Notes under the pieces: generated by a model
What the model saw: the letters and a program-made list of their open reading frames with translations, nothing else
Databases searched by the model: none
Told to the model about the DNA's origin: nothing
Program-made: the position numbers and the translations under genes
Origin: Tremella fuciformis
Lineage: Eukaryota > Basidiomycota > Tremellomycetes > Tremellales > Tremellaceae
Length of the DNA: 64,000 nucleotides
Assembly (NCBI GenBank): GCA_032768795.1
Contig: CP136491.1
Coordinates: forward strand, 1,550,001 to 1,614,000
Reading direction: 5' to 3'
Shown here: positions 22,576 to 31,031 of the stretch, one piece after another
Position numbering within the stretch: position 1 is the first letter of the stretch
How the letters are laid out: each line of letters begins with the position of its first letter

Positions 22576-22687
22576 CTCATATAGCAAGCTATTCTGTCAT
22601 GATGGCGTCCGGGAGACTTGCACACCTTTGCAGTGCTTCGAGAGCGTTGTAAGGAGCGCTCAGCAGATTGCCAAATTGGGTTGGCAA
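22576..22687 (-). promoter_or_regulatory. Shared upstream block of P2
   Basis: Three elements recur in order upstream of P2, P3 and P4. Given on the plus strand they are CTCATATAG (22576-22584, a TATA box on the minus strand), CCTTTGCAGTGCT (22625-22637), and TTGCCAA (22668-22674) followed six bases later by TTGGCAA (22681-22687), a perfect 7-bp inverted repeat. Spacing from TATA-like to middle element is 49 bases, against 47 and 48 in the other copies. Promoter function is inferred from conservation and position. Confidence 0.65.
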
Positions 22688-22800
22688 ACGCTATATCATT
22701 CCCAAAGCTCAAGTCACTCCACGAGACATTTGCAATGGAGTGCATGGACAGAAGGCTAGCGAGGCAGGTCTATCCTGCCGACAGCAAGCTGGTCCGGACT

Positions 22801-22906
22801 CGAATCATTCGAAGCTGCGCTGTGGCCTTTCACTCATCAGATCCTGGCTCCCCGATTTCCCACCCGATGACAGCTACGACGAAAGCAAAGATGTGTCGGT
22901 CGACAT
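22801..22906 (-). pseudogene. Relic of a P1-type N-terminus
   Basis: Minus-strand sequence from an ATG at 22906 aligns with the first exon of P1. The shared core is GGGTGGGA(A/G)AT followed by GAGCCA, encoding VIGWEIGEP against IVGWEIAEP, then ATAQL against ATSQL. It carries an early stop or frame change after about ten codons and a second stop where P1 has a tryptophan (TGA for TGG). Similarity fades after about 105 bases. This is a decayed fragment of another duplicate. Confidence 0.6.
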
Positions 22907-23449
22907 CTCGGCAGGTCAAACGCACGTTGGCGGGGCCGGCGGGCATTCTTGGGGTCCAAGCGGTAGCATAGTATTAATTGTACTCTCGCGTGCTGAAGCG
23001 GAGAAGGAAAGGGGACAGGCGCGTGATGCTGCCTACGTCTGTGCTTGCTTGGTCGCCCATGACGCAGACGAACTCACCCTCTCATCAAGTTTACACAGCC
23101 TTGGTAGAAGAGCGTGAGACACGCAGTACTGTACAACCGCTGATGTCTCTCTCTCGCTCATCGCACCTCACATCTCGCGACGATGATGACTGAGGTCTGA
23201 GGCTCGAGGGCTGACATCGGACCATTTGAACCACATTGCAGTGCCTATTTTGCATGGTCTTAAAATGATGCGAGTCACTTGAAGTGAGGGCACAGAACAG
23301 CTCATACATATAAACGAAAATAAGGAAACCTGACAATCCGTGCGCAAGCTATTGTATGTACTCACAAGGGTCATTCGGCAGATTCGGTAGACGAGGGAAA
23401 GAGGTCCTCGCGACTTGCAAGGGACGAGTTGAACGCTTCATCGGTTGCC
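22907..23449. other. Spacer between relic and P3
   Basis: About 540 bases with only short, unconvincing frames on both strands. No further homology to the array was recognised. Confidence 0.3.
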
Positions 23450-24415
23450 TTATTCGCGCTCGGCGTACTTGGCGTCTTTTGGCACTTGGGCTAGAGCCAC
23501 AAGGCACTTTGTACCCAGGGCTTTCATGGCTGGCCATTTTGCGGCGAAATCCCCTTCCTTCTCGAAATCGACCGTACAAGTCCCCGTACCCAGCTGTTCT
23601 ACGACGGAGTGAAACGCGTCAGATTCGCGGGAAAGAGCCGCTACGCCTGCTAACGCACAGAAGTCGTCATAGAACGTCTTTTGCTCGGAAACTGACTCAG
23701 GCTCTCCCTGCCCGTCAACGGACCAGATGGTAAGAAATCTCTGAGCTTTTTCTTGATGGAGCAAGGCCCGTTTAAGGTGCTCCACCGGGTCGGTCAGGCG
23801 CCACGAGGACTCGAAATCGGCCCGGTTTCGGGGCAAACTCGAGGCACTCATGGTCTGCACTGCATTTACGCCTGCCGAGCCGCCCCATTCCGGGTGACTA
23901 CCATGGGTAACGATGAGCGAGTCGAGGAGAGCTCGAGCGCTCCTCTGCAGATTTACGCGCTCAGCGATGTAGTTGTCAAGATTGCGCGCGACGAAACCCC
24001 GCGGTCCTTGACCGCTCCCGTTGAACCATGTAGTGGCTTCTTGCCGCCGCTCTTCCAGCACCGCCCCAACGTCAAGAGAGTCATATCTCAAGAAAGCAGG
24101 TTCCAAAGTGCGGGTCAGCGCTTCCGCGATCCATGCTTCCATGGTCCAGTCTTCGGGGGCCTTGTCGCTTGCTGCCTCCATGTCATCACAGATGAGGGAA
24201 GTTTTGACATGATTCTCCAGGACTCGAAATTTCTCGAGCAGGGCGGTGACAGCTTTGCCCTCAGAGGCCTCCAGCCTTCCCGCAGTCTCCAATTCCTTTT
24301 CGACGACACGGAGGGTCTCCTCGGTATTGTCCCTCAACGAGAAAGGACCGAGTATGTACGAGCATGCGCGTTCGCTGGTTGACATAGGCATGCTTGATGT
24401 CGGGGTGGTTGACAT
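23450..24415 (-). CDS. Array paralogue P3, unknown family
   Basis: Intact single exon, 321 aa from the first ATG. A second ATG at 24385 (MSTSERACSYILGP) aligns better with the starts of P2 and P4. Landmarks: YILGPFSLRDNTEETLRVVE; LQRSARALLDSLIVTHGSHP followed by EWGGSAG; SASSLPRNRADFESSWRLTD; VDFEKEGDFAAKWPA near the end. It has no known domain, signal peptide or transmembrane helix. The 5' region between the TATA-like motif and the ATG holds an A6-G12 homopolymer tract (24529-24546) absent from P2 and P4. Function unknown; likely a soluble cytosolic or nuclear protein. Confidence 0.8.
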   Translation of the reverse strand: MSTTPTSSMPMSTSERACSYILGPFSLRDNTEETLRVVEKELETAGRLEASEGKAVTALLEKFRVLENHVKTSLICDDMEAASDKAPEDWTMEAWIAEALTRTLEPAFLRYDSLDVGAVLEERRQEATTWFNGSGQGPRGFVARNLDNYIAERVNLQRSARALLDSLIVTHGSHPEWGGSAGVNAVQTMSASSLPRNRADFESSWRLTDPVEHLKRALLHQEKAQRFLTIWSVDGQGEPESVSEQKTFYDDFCALAGVAALSRESDAFHSVVEQLGTGTCTVDFEKEGDFAAKWPAMKALGTKCLVALAQVPKDAKYAERE

Positions 24416-24534
24416 TGGTCTGGGCTGACTGACCTTAGGTCGGGCTAGATTCTCGTGATGATACGCCAGAAGGCGTTAGATAAGCTGCTCCACGTAGTGT
24501 GGTATATAAGACGGAGAAGAGCTGATAGAAAAAA

Positions 24535-24546
24535 GGGGGGGGGGGG
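24535..24546. repeat. G12 homopolymer preceded by A6
   Basis: A run of twelve G directly follows six A, in the presumed 5' leader or core promoter of P3. Such tracts are prone to replication slippage and to sequencing error, so its length may vary or be misassembled. Confidence 0.85.
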
Positions 24547-24551
24547 CAGGG

Positions 24552-24654
24552 CTCATATAGCAGAGCGCCATGACAGCTGCCTTTGAGGGCCCCGTCAACC
24601 TTTTCAGTGCTTGTTGAGAGGAATGGTCGACCGGTTGCCAAATGCGATCGCCAA
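24552..24654 (-). promoter_or_regulatory. Shared upstream block of P3
   Basis: Plus-strand elements: CTCATATAG (24552-24560), CCTTTTCAGTGCT (24599-24611), TTGCCAA (24635-24641) and TCGCCAA (24648-24654). The last pair is spaced 13 bases apart as in P2, but both copies point the same way. Homology with P4 continues further upstream (TTATTTGCAAAGC and CACAGGTTT at about 24679-24719). Confidence 0.6.
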
Positions 24655-25078
24655 ATACGCCTGTTAGAAGTCGGCCTTATTATTTGCAAAGCGCTCCCCG
24701 AGTGATTTGCACAGGTTTGAACAAGGATTGCAGGATGACACATCATCCTCTCCGTGCGTGGGTCCCGCACCGTGTTCTAACCCTGCTCAACGCAGTCCGG
24801 ATCTACGATAGCCTAGACCTACCACGCAGGTACAAGCCAGGGCAGAAGGGGAAGACGGGGGGCTTCAGGGAGCCGACTCTGCTGAGCTGTACATGATTGG
24901 CAACTCGATAAGCGAGATATAACGGGACAGAGCGGATGCAGGGCGGAGCTTCGCATGCTGACGTTTGCTTCGTCGTCCATGGCGGAGAGAAAATCGCCGT
25001 GTCACGAGATGCTGATGGATTGGCAAAGCCTTGCGACGAGGAGTCAGATACGGTGGTGTCACTCACAGAGATCGACCA
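24655..25078. other. Upstream region of P3
   Basis: The first ~65 bases still match the P4 upstream region. The rest has no clear gene. A possible second exon for the small ORF at 25079-25237 would fall at about 24893-25040 on the minus strand. Confidence 0.3.
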
Positions 25079-25237
25079 TCACACAGAACGCCTCGCCACG
25101 GTGACGACAAGAAACAGATCAGCGATCTGGTATCTGCCGATGGGATGTACTTTGGGCATCAGGTGATCGGCCATCGCAAAAGAATGCAGCTCAGCGGGCG
25201 AGTCGTAGCTTCGGATTTCGTGATTCTGCATGTTCAT
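25079..25237 (-). CDS. Possible small protein or first exon
   Basis: A 52-codon minus-strand frame from the ATG at 25237 (MNMQNHEIRSYDSPAELHSF) to TGA at 25079-25081. A plausible intron start (GTGAGT with CTGAC and AAG at about 25064-25030) follows directly, so this could be the first exon of a two-exon gene or a decayed one. No family recognised and no similarity to the array proteins. Kept because the composition is protein-like. Confidence 0.25.
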   Translation of the reverse strand: MNMQNHEIRSYDSPAELHSFAMADHLMPKVHPIGRYQIADLFLVVTVARRSV

Positions 25238-25391
25238 CAAACACACAAGCAGTTACACGGTTGGAATATTCAAGCCACACTTCTATACACGTGAAATCTA
25301 CGGAGGCTTGGCATTGCGCGCCCCGGATTTGCGTAATCTTCAGCTTGCTGGCTATTCATGGGCTAGTCAGAATGCCACAGGATGCACGGTC

Positions 25392-26282
25392 TCATTCCGG
25401 AAACACAGAGACCCGATCCTCTAGGGTGTACTGGCCATTTTCAGTCACTAAGGCCAGCCATCGCACGATCGGTGTACCAGAGCGCGCCGCAATGCTAGCA
25501 TCCGCATCGAGATCGACGACTGGGAACGTGGTCAGAGATGGGTTGTATAGAGTGAGGACAAGTCTCAGAAGGCCACGAACGCACGTGTGTAGCGCCGAAC
25601 GCTCGTCCGGCGACCAGGACTGGCTATCATCATGAGCAGACATAAGCATCAGATATTCCTGAGAGGCATCCTGTTGCAGTCTCGCCCGGCGACTCAGCTC
25701 ACCGTCAACCGACAAGCGCCAGCTCCGGTCAAACTCAGCTTCATCTTGGGGCAGGGTCGAGGCACTGACCGTATAGATTAGGTTCCGGCCTGCTGAGGAT
25801 CCCCAAGCTGGATGACTAGATCTTGCGACGGTGAACGCATCGAGGAGGATTCGGGCTCGCTTCTGCAAATCTCTGCGCTGTCGGATGAGACTGTTGAGCC
25901 GACTGGTGCCCAGGTTCACATTGTTGTTGGCTCCCCCGCTAGACGCTTGCATCGCCTGTTCTTGCAGCTCTGCTACTTCCGCCCATACGGCGACGGAGTC
26001 ATCTTCCAGCCGGGCTTCTCCCGACATGACCGCCGCAATGCTCTCGTTGTAGTCTAAGTCGTTCTCATCGGATTGTTCCTGGCGGACCTTGTCGACGAGG
26101 AACGCTTTGGCTTGGATATTGAGGCTTTTGAAATCCTCGTGCAATGAGCTTACAATACTGGCGGCATCGGCATGTCCCGCGCCTGACAACTTTTGGTTGA
26201 GCACGCGAATGGTCTTCTCGGTATTGTGCCCGAGTGAAAGGTCGCCAAGCACATACTCGAATCGAGAGATGCCGGTTGACAT
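25392..26282 (-). CDS. Array paralogue P4, unknown family
   Basis: Intact single exon, 296 aa starting MSTGISRFEYVLGDLSLGHN. The frame is open for 76 more codons upstream, but that part overlaps the shared TATA-like element and lacks homology to P2/P3, so the ATG at 26282 is preferred. Landmarks: SLGHNTEKTIRVLNQKLSGAG; LQKRARILLDAFTVARSSHP followed by AWGSSAG; SASTLPQDEAEFDRSWRLSV; ENGQYTLEDR at the C-terminus. It is the closest relative of P2. No known domain, no membrane or secretion signal. Function unknown. Confidence 0.8.
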   Translation of the reverse strand: MSTGISRFEYVLGDLSLGHNTEKTIRVLNQKLSGAGHADAASIVSSLHEDFKSLNIQAKAFLVDKVRQEQSDENDLDYNESIAAVMSGEARLEDDSVAVWAEVAELQEQAMQASSGGANNNVNLGTSRLNSLIRQRRDLQKRARILLDAFTVARSSHPAWGSSAGRNLIYTVSASTLPQDEAEFDRSWRLSVDGELSRRARLQQDASQEYLMLMSAHDDSQSWSPDERSALHTCVRGLLRLVLTLYNPSLTTFPVVDLDADASIAARSGTPIVRWLALVTENGQYTLEDRVSVFPE

Positions 26283-26397
26283 TCGGCGGTATTGTACGGT
26301 CTTGTATTCGGGGGATGAGGGGCTAGTTTGTCTCACGAAGGGGGCGGCACAAAGTGGGGAGCGGTGGAACGAACAAGAAGTGCGTGGGTTTGCCACC

Positions 26398-26510
26398 CTC
26401 ATATAGCACTGCCACCTTGACAGGTGGTTTCGCAGGGCTCGACTACCTTTGCAGTGCTCGCTGGGGGCATTGAATGGAACGCTCCACAGGCTGCCAAATG
26501 CCGTTGCCAA
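26398..26510 (-). promoter_or_regulatory. Shared upstream block of P4
   Basis: Plus-strand elements: CTCATATAG (26398-26406), CCTTTGCAGTGCT (26446-26458), CTGCCAA (26491-26497) and TTGCCAA (26504-26510). The TATA-like motif is about 116 bases from the ATG at 26282. Further upstream, TTATTTGCAAAGC and CACAGGTTT (about 26546-26588) match P3, and the AGACAGGTATATCTTGC segment resembles one upstream of P2 (about 22760). Confidence 0.6.
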
Positions 26511-27187
26511 GCGCGGGTTCCAATTGCGGTTGGCTTTCGCATTGTTATTTGCAAAGCCTCATCCTTCCACCCGGATTGGCACAGGTTTCAGTGAGAAGGA
26601 TGGCAAGACAGGTATATCTTGCAAACTACGCATTGATCTGTCTTTGCGTACCGATACTGCCAATCTACGCCAAGGGTCCCTCCGAGGTCGAGAGCGAGGT
26701 TGTCAGGACACAGCGGCAGCCGATGGGGTTCGCCGAATCCTCGCTGAAAGCTTCGCCAGCGAATTAGACCAAGACGGAGCGGAACGAGGACCGCCGCAAT
26801 CTCTATGTCCAGAAAAGTAGTCAGCCCGTGAAAGCGGTCGAGGGGCTGGCCTCGGCGCCTCAGCAGCCGCGGCAACGGGGGCTAAGGGTGGTGCGCGGCT
26901 CTAAAACTCGACTCCGCTTGACAGCCTCCAAGGTGTAGACGTGCAGAAAGTCTCAGATGACAACTCGACGCCGTCCTGCGGATCATAGAGTGGACAGCAC
27001 ATAATATACCATAGGCTGATGAAGGTCATCCATAAGAAAACAGACCGCTTGGTTGTTCATGCACTGTACAGACAGGGTTGATGACATGTGGGCAATAAGA
27101 GACACACGCGGGTATCTTGACCTCTGGTATTCATTGATCCGTCAGCGTGCTGCAGTGTGCAGGTGACAGGTGAAAGGAGCAAATAAA
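26511..27187. other. Spacer between P4 and P5
   Basis: The part nearest P4 is homologous upstream sequence. From about 26620 to 27187 no gene was found; the open frames there lack any family resemblance. Confidence 0.3.
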
Positions 27188-28084
27188 TCAAGGCAGACCA
27201 TCATGAAGCTCTCGTTCTGACAAAGCAAGACTACTTAGCAAAGTCTGACTTGGCGGGATGGCTTCGACGGTGTCTTCGACATCAGAGTACGGGTCCACAT
27301 CTGACTCCCTGTTGCTCTCTGGGCCCTGCTGGTCTGTGTCAAGCTGTTCCTCCACGCCGTCTGGTCGATATGCGGACTTGCAGAGCTTCTCGGCGTACTC
27401 GTAGGCATACGTCAGGTAGCGGTCAAATCCGGGCAGCGGCTGATTTTCAGCTATGTCGCCTTGGCGCTCAAGTTCAAACATAGCCATCGTCAGTGCCTTG
27501 GCTTCCAGTAAGATGTCAGAGCCTGATGTATAGTTCGGATAGCTCTCCCATGGTCTGGATGTAATCTGATTCATTGTATCCAAGAGAGTATCTTGGTCTT
27601 CTCTTGGCCACTGCGTTCCCTCGGAGTAATGCTCCAAAAGCTCTATCAACCGAGAATTCGCTTGTGTGTCCAGAAAGTCTCGCCTGTCGAGCTCAGTCGG
27701 GGTTGACAATCTCCAAGTCTTCCCGTAGTCTTCCGGTTTCAGCGCGGAGGCCGGAATGATGACTCGTCCCAAAGTCCATGGGGTACTCTCGAGGTGGGAA
27801 CTATCACCTGTGAGCGTGATGGATCTGCAGATGGCTCTCTCTGCGCCATCTGTTCCCGGACACATCAGAAGATCTTGATGATTCCGCTCCTCGTGTTCCA
27901 AGCCTTCAGCGGCCCTCTTGAGAGTCACATAGATCGAGTGCATCCTCAGCGACTCAAGCTCGGAATATTGCCTGGTGGATTCGAGGCTCAGTCTTCTTAT
28001 GAGAGGCAGATCGGCGCACAGGATGGGCTCGATGAGATGTCCGAGGGGATAATATTTGGATGACACCGAGGAACATGTAGACAT
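27188..28084 (-). CDS. Array paralogue P5, divergent
   Basis: Intact single exon, 298 aa. The N-terminus (SSKYYPLGHLIEPILCADLP) has lost the NTEKT motif. The core is still recognisable: PASALKPEDYGKTWRLSTPT aligns with the SASTLP...SWRLS block of P2-P4, followed by ELDRRDFLDTQANSRLIELL and a QWPREDQDTL segment matching the QPW...DQKSL region. The C-terminus is acidic and Ser-rich (SDVDPYSDVEDTVEAIPPS). The shared promoter block is not evident upstream, so this copy is older or differently regulated. Function unknown. Confidence 0.75.
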   Translation of the reverse strand: MSTCSSVSSKYYPLGHLIEPILCADLPLIRRLSLESTRQYSELESLRMHSIYVTLKRAAEGLEHEERNHQDLLMCPGTDGAERAICRSITLTGDSSHLESTPWTLGRVIIPASALKPEDYGKTWRLSTPTELDRRDFLDTQANSRLIELLEHYSEGTQWPREDQDTLLDTMNQITSRPWESYPNYTSGSDILLEAKALTMAMFELERQGDIAENQPLPGFDRYLTYAYEYAEKLCKSAYRPDGVEEQLDTDQQGPESNRESDVDPYSDVEDTVEAIPPSQTLLSSLALSERELHDGLP

Positions 28085-28597
28085 CGCGTTGTCGATTGGG
28101 GCGAGTAAAACGTGTCGGGGGACTTAAAACAGTCAAATCTAGTGGAAATGGTGGTTGGAGGTGGGAGAATCAAGGCGAAGAGCTCCTATAGAGCCGTATA
28201 ACTACGGGCAGGGAAGTGGATCAATGGCGATCAGCAGATTCGACTGTCAGAGGTAGAAAGAAAGGTGGCATTCTGAAAGGTGGGCTCTTTTCTTCCACTT
28301 GGCCGAAGCGCTGTCGAAGCAGGGGGTCCTCTCGGACTTCAGGCCTTTTATGTTTCGGAGATGCACCAGGACGGATGATGTACTTCAGACCTCATACATC
28401 TGACAGTTCAGCGGAGTGGCTCTCCTTCCGTTTGAAGAGTGATCGGCGGCAGCTGCCTGCGAGGCCAGCGCTCGCCAGCTGTACAGTGACAGCCTCGCTC
28501 ATTGTCACAGTAGCTCGTAGTAAAGGTAATGAGGCCTTCTCAACCAGCAGAAGAACCAGGGGCTCGCTGGAAAGTAAGGCATATGGCATGCAAGAAG
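28085..28597. other. Spacer with minor open frames
   Basis: A minus-strand frame at 28392-28589 encodes a hydrophobic stretch (PLVLLLVEKASLPLLRA) that could be an exon of the gene at 28598-29137, but no convincing splice junction links them. Confidence 0.25.
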
Positions 28598-29137
28598 CTA
28601 CGAGAGACGAGTCGCGTCTCCGATAGAGACCCAGCTTGTCATGATCGAACTCGCCAAAGTAGTCGCCGCCAATTTCAGCGCGCGATACCCCCTGACTGAT
28701 CCAAGCTCAGTCGCATTTGGCAACTTGCCCAATGGCATGTTGTTGAGCACTTCTCGAAGCTGGGAGATGTCATCGACGAGTTCCGACACGGTTCTAAGTG
28801 TTTTCATGGCCTCCTTATCTTGCAGCAGGTCCACGGCGGTTAGATACAGCTGGCGCCTGGTAGGGGAGGTGTTATCGTCTTCCGTCGCGTGTGCCGCGTC
28901 CAAGAAGTTCTGGACCACGGGTACATCAGCAAAGGACAGAGTCGCTCGCTGGCGAGCAATCTCATATCCCCAATCGTCCTTTCGGGAGGTGCTCCTCATT
29001 CCATTTCCCTGTTGCTGTCGGCTGCCACCGGATTCGAATTCATGAGTGCCCGTCGCATCCCTCGCAACATCGCCTTCCTGATCATCGGGCGGGGCGTTCA
29101 GGGAAGAGAGTGACGCGGCCTGGCTTCTGTTGTCCAT
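28598..29137 (-). CDS. Orphan protein inside the array
   Basis: Single frame, 179 aa from MDNRSQAASLSSLNAPP. The frame is open upstream to 29545, with a Ser/Arg/Pro-rich extension that could be a longer N-terminus or merely non-coding. The first ~70 residues are disordered; the rest is helical (FADVPVVQNFLDAAHATEDD; LREVLNNMPLGKLPNATEL). None of the array landmarks (NTEKT, HPxWG, SWRLS) is present, so it is either an unrelated insertion or a copy diverged beyond recognition. The product might continue by splicing below 28598. Confidence 0.5.
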   Translation of the reverse strand: MDNRSQAASLSSLNAPPDDQEGDVARDATGTHEFESGGSRQQQGNGMRSTSRKDDWGYEIARQRATLSFADVPVVQNFLDAAHATEDDNTSPTRRQLYLTAVDLLQDKEAMKTLRTVSELVDDISQLREVLNNMPLGKLPNATELGSVRGYRALKLAATTLASSIMTSWVSIGDATRLS

Positions 29138-30066
29138 TTCGCCTCTAATGGGTTTGTACGGATACAGACAAAAATTCACAGCAAAGGATTGTGTTGGGGC
29201 TGGAGGTGTAGAGTCGCGAAGTGAGGGGGGCGTGGAGATGGAACGCGTAAAGCCTAAAGAAGCAGTCGAAGGAGGGCTCACCGATCTGCGAGCCTTCGCT
29301 CGGGGCAACGCACAAAGGTGTGACCTGGTTGATTCGGATGCTCCAAAGGATAGCCAGGGCGAAGGTTGATGCAGAGGGGAGCAAAGTGACCTCGTAAGAG
29401 AGGATCTGCTCATTCCCTCCCATTGCGAGCTCAGGAATGTCTTCTTCGACGGTAAGACATTGTGTCGCCACAAAGAATGCTCCGTGCGCTTGCGACTCCG
29501 GCTCAATGTGGCAGTGTGGCAAAAGACGTCTGCCAAACATAGCACATAGGGAACAAGCCTTCGTCGGATGAACCTGTTTCCCCGGCGGGTCGTACCATAG
29601 ATCTCTCCCCATATGTACCTATCTCATTACTTACAGACGCCTCTGACGCCGTTCTCGACTTTCGGGCGACAGACATTCATTTCTTGAATGGGGCATCCAG
29701 TATCTCTCAATTAATATCAGACTAATCTCAAGAGAGAACCAAGATGGCTTCTGCCTCGGCTGCCTTTCAAGCTGAAGTAGATAGAGGGAACTTGTATATA
29801 CTGTAGCTGTATGAGTGCGCTCACGTCAGGGGTTTCAATATCTACAGCGAAGATTCATAGTCATACGAAAGAGATTGCTTATGAACGATGGGGAGTCATG
29901 CCGGTAGTTCAGCTGTCAATAGACGAGCATGGAGCAGTGGCGGGAGCCGGTCACGGAAGACGAAATTTGTGACAAGAGGCAGCGTCTCGCCCGAACGTGC
30001 AGGCTTTGGGAAGAATTACAGCGAAAGCAAGTAGACCCCAAGAAGTCTTCCATTTCACATGTTTGC
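29138..30066. other. Spacer upstream of orphan gene
   Basis: Apart from the upward extension of the 28598-29137 frame to 29545, nothing coding was recognised. About 29600-30060 is relatively AT-rich and seems to be spacer. Confidence 0.3.
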
Positions 30067-31008
30067 TCAAGCGTTCTGCTGAGCGGGCTCGTCCCGAGTG
30101 TTTGGTGCATTTGAAGGCACGCCGGGCTCGGGAGTTTCGTCTTCAGCCCCCACTGTGAAGACAAATTGACTATACGTGCTAAGCATACGGGTGACAGCGT
30201 CCACCAATTGTTTATATTCGGCATGCTTTGAACTATCCTGTGTCAGCTTTCCATCTCGATACTTTTCGCTACACCTTAGGAACGCCTCGGAAACCTCTTG
30301 CTGCAGTAGTTTGATGGTCGACAAGTGGGGTTTTGCGTTACTTTGGGCTTGTATATCCCCCAAGAAGTGCCTGGTCGTGTCAAAGAGGGACTGTCGGTCA
30401 CGTAACGACGAGGTCTCCGGCCCTCCTGCTCGCAAGGCTGTACTCAGCTTTGTGGCGCATTCTTTGTGACCCCAAACTCTGAGGGATCGCTGAGCATCTG
30501 TGGCCAGAGTCCAGCCTTCAGCCGGGAACGTGGAGGGTGGAGGGAGGATGACAACACCCTCAACAAGTAGGGGGGTGGCGGACCTGGCAGCGGAGGCATC
30601 ATATACTTTGAGCAGCACTCCCGCACGCTGACACACCCACTGCTCATGAGTCGGGGTCACTGTAATGTGTGTATCGACAAGCTTTCTGGCCTCATCTTGT
30701 GTCTTCTGAACGGCATCCCGCGCCCTTGTCAGCTTCTCCATTCGGCTCGCGTCTATGCCACCTAACAAGATCTCCACAGAAATCCTAGTAATCTTATGCG
30801 CCATGGATTCTGCGCGGGCTATTATCTCGTTCACAAGTTGCTCTGATTCGTCGATGCGTCGCCGGAGCTCGCAAAGGTCCGACTCCAGCTTCTCCGAGCC
30901 GCAATTAGTCAGGATCTAGGCGGCAAGATCGAGGATCTCCCGTGGCGTCCTCGTTTGACCTATGGTGTAACAGAAGGTATTCCAGCGCGGATCTGTGGCA
31001 GATCCCAT
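30067..31008 (-). pseudogene. Array paralogue P6 with in-frame TAG
   Basis: The minus-strand frame from the ATG at 31008 (MGSATDPRWNTFCYTIGQTR) runs 313 codons to 30067 and is interrupted once, by TAG at 30918-30916 (codon 31). Both sides align with the family: FCYTIGQTRTPREILDLAA before the stop sits where P2 has RYVLGPISLGHNTEKTLNA, and afterwards KTQDEARKLVDTHITVTPTH matches the AR-LLD-HP region and LPPPSTFPAEGWTLATDAQ matches the ASTLP-SWRLS region. A single nonsense change (for example CAG to TAG) in an otherwise clean frame suggests recent inactivation, readthrough, or a shorter product from a downstream start. Confidence 0.65.
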
Positions 31009-31031
31009 CTCCACGGTGAATCCTTGTTTAG

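Noticed and set aside
26282..26510. Upstream extension of P4 to the first start in the frame
   Set aside because: The added 76 codons overlap the shared TATA-like element and have no counterpart in P2 or P3.
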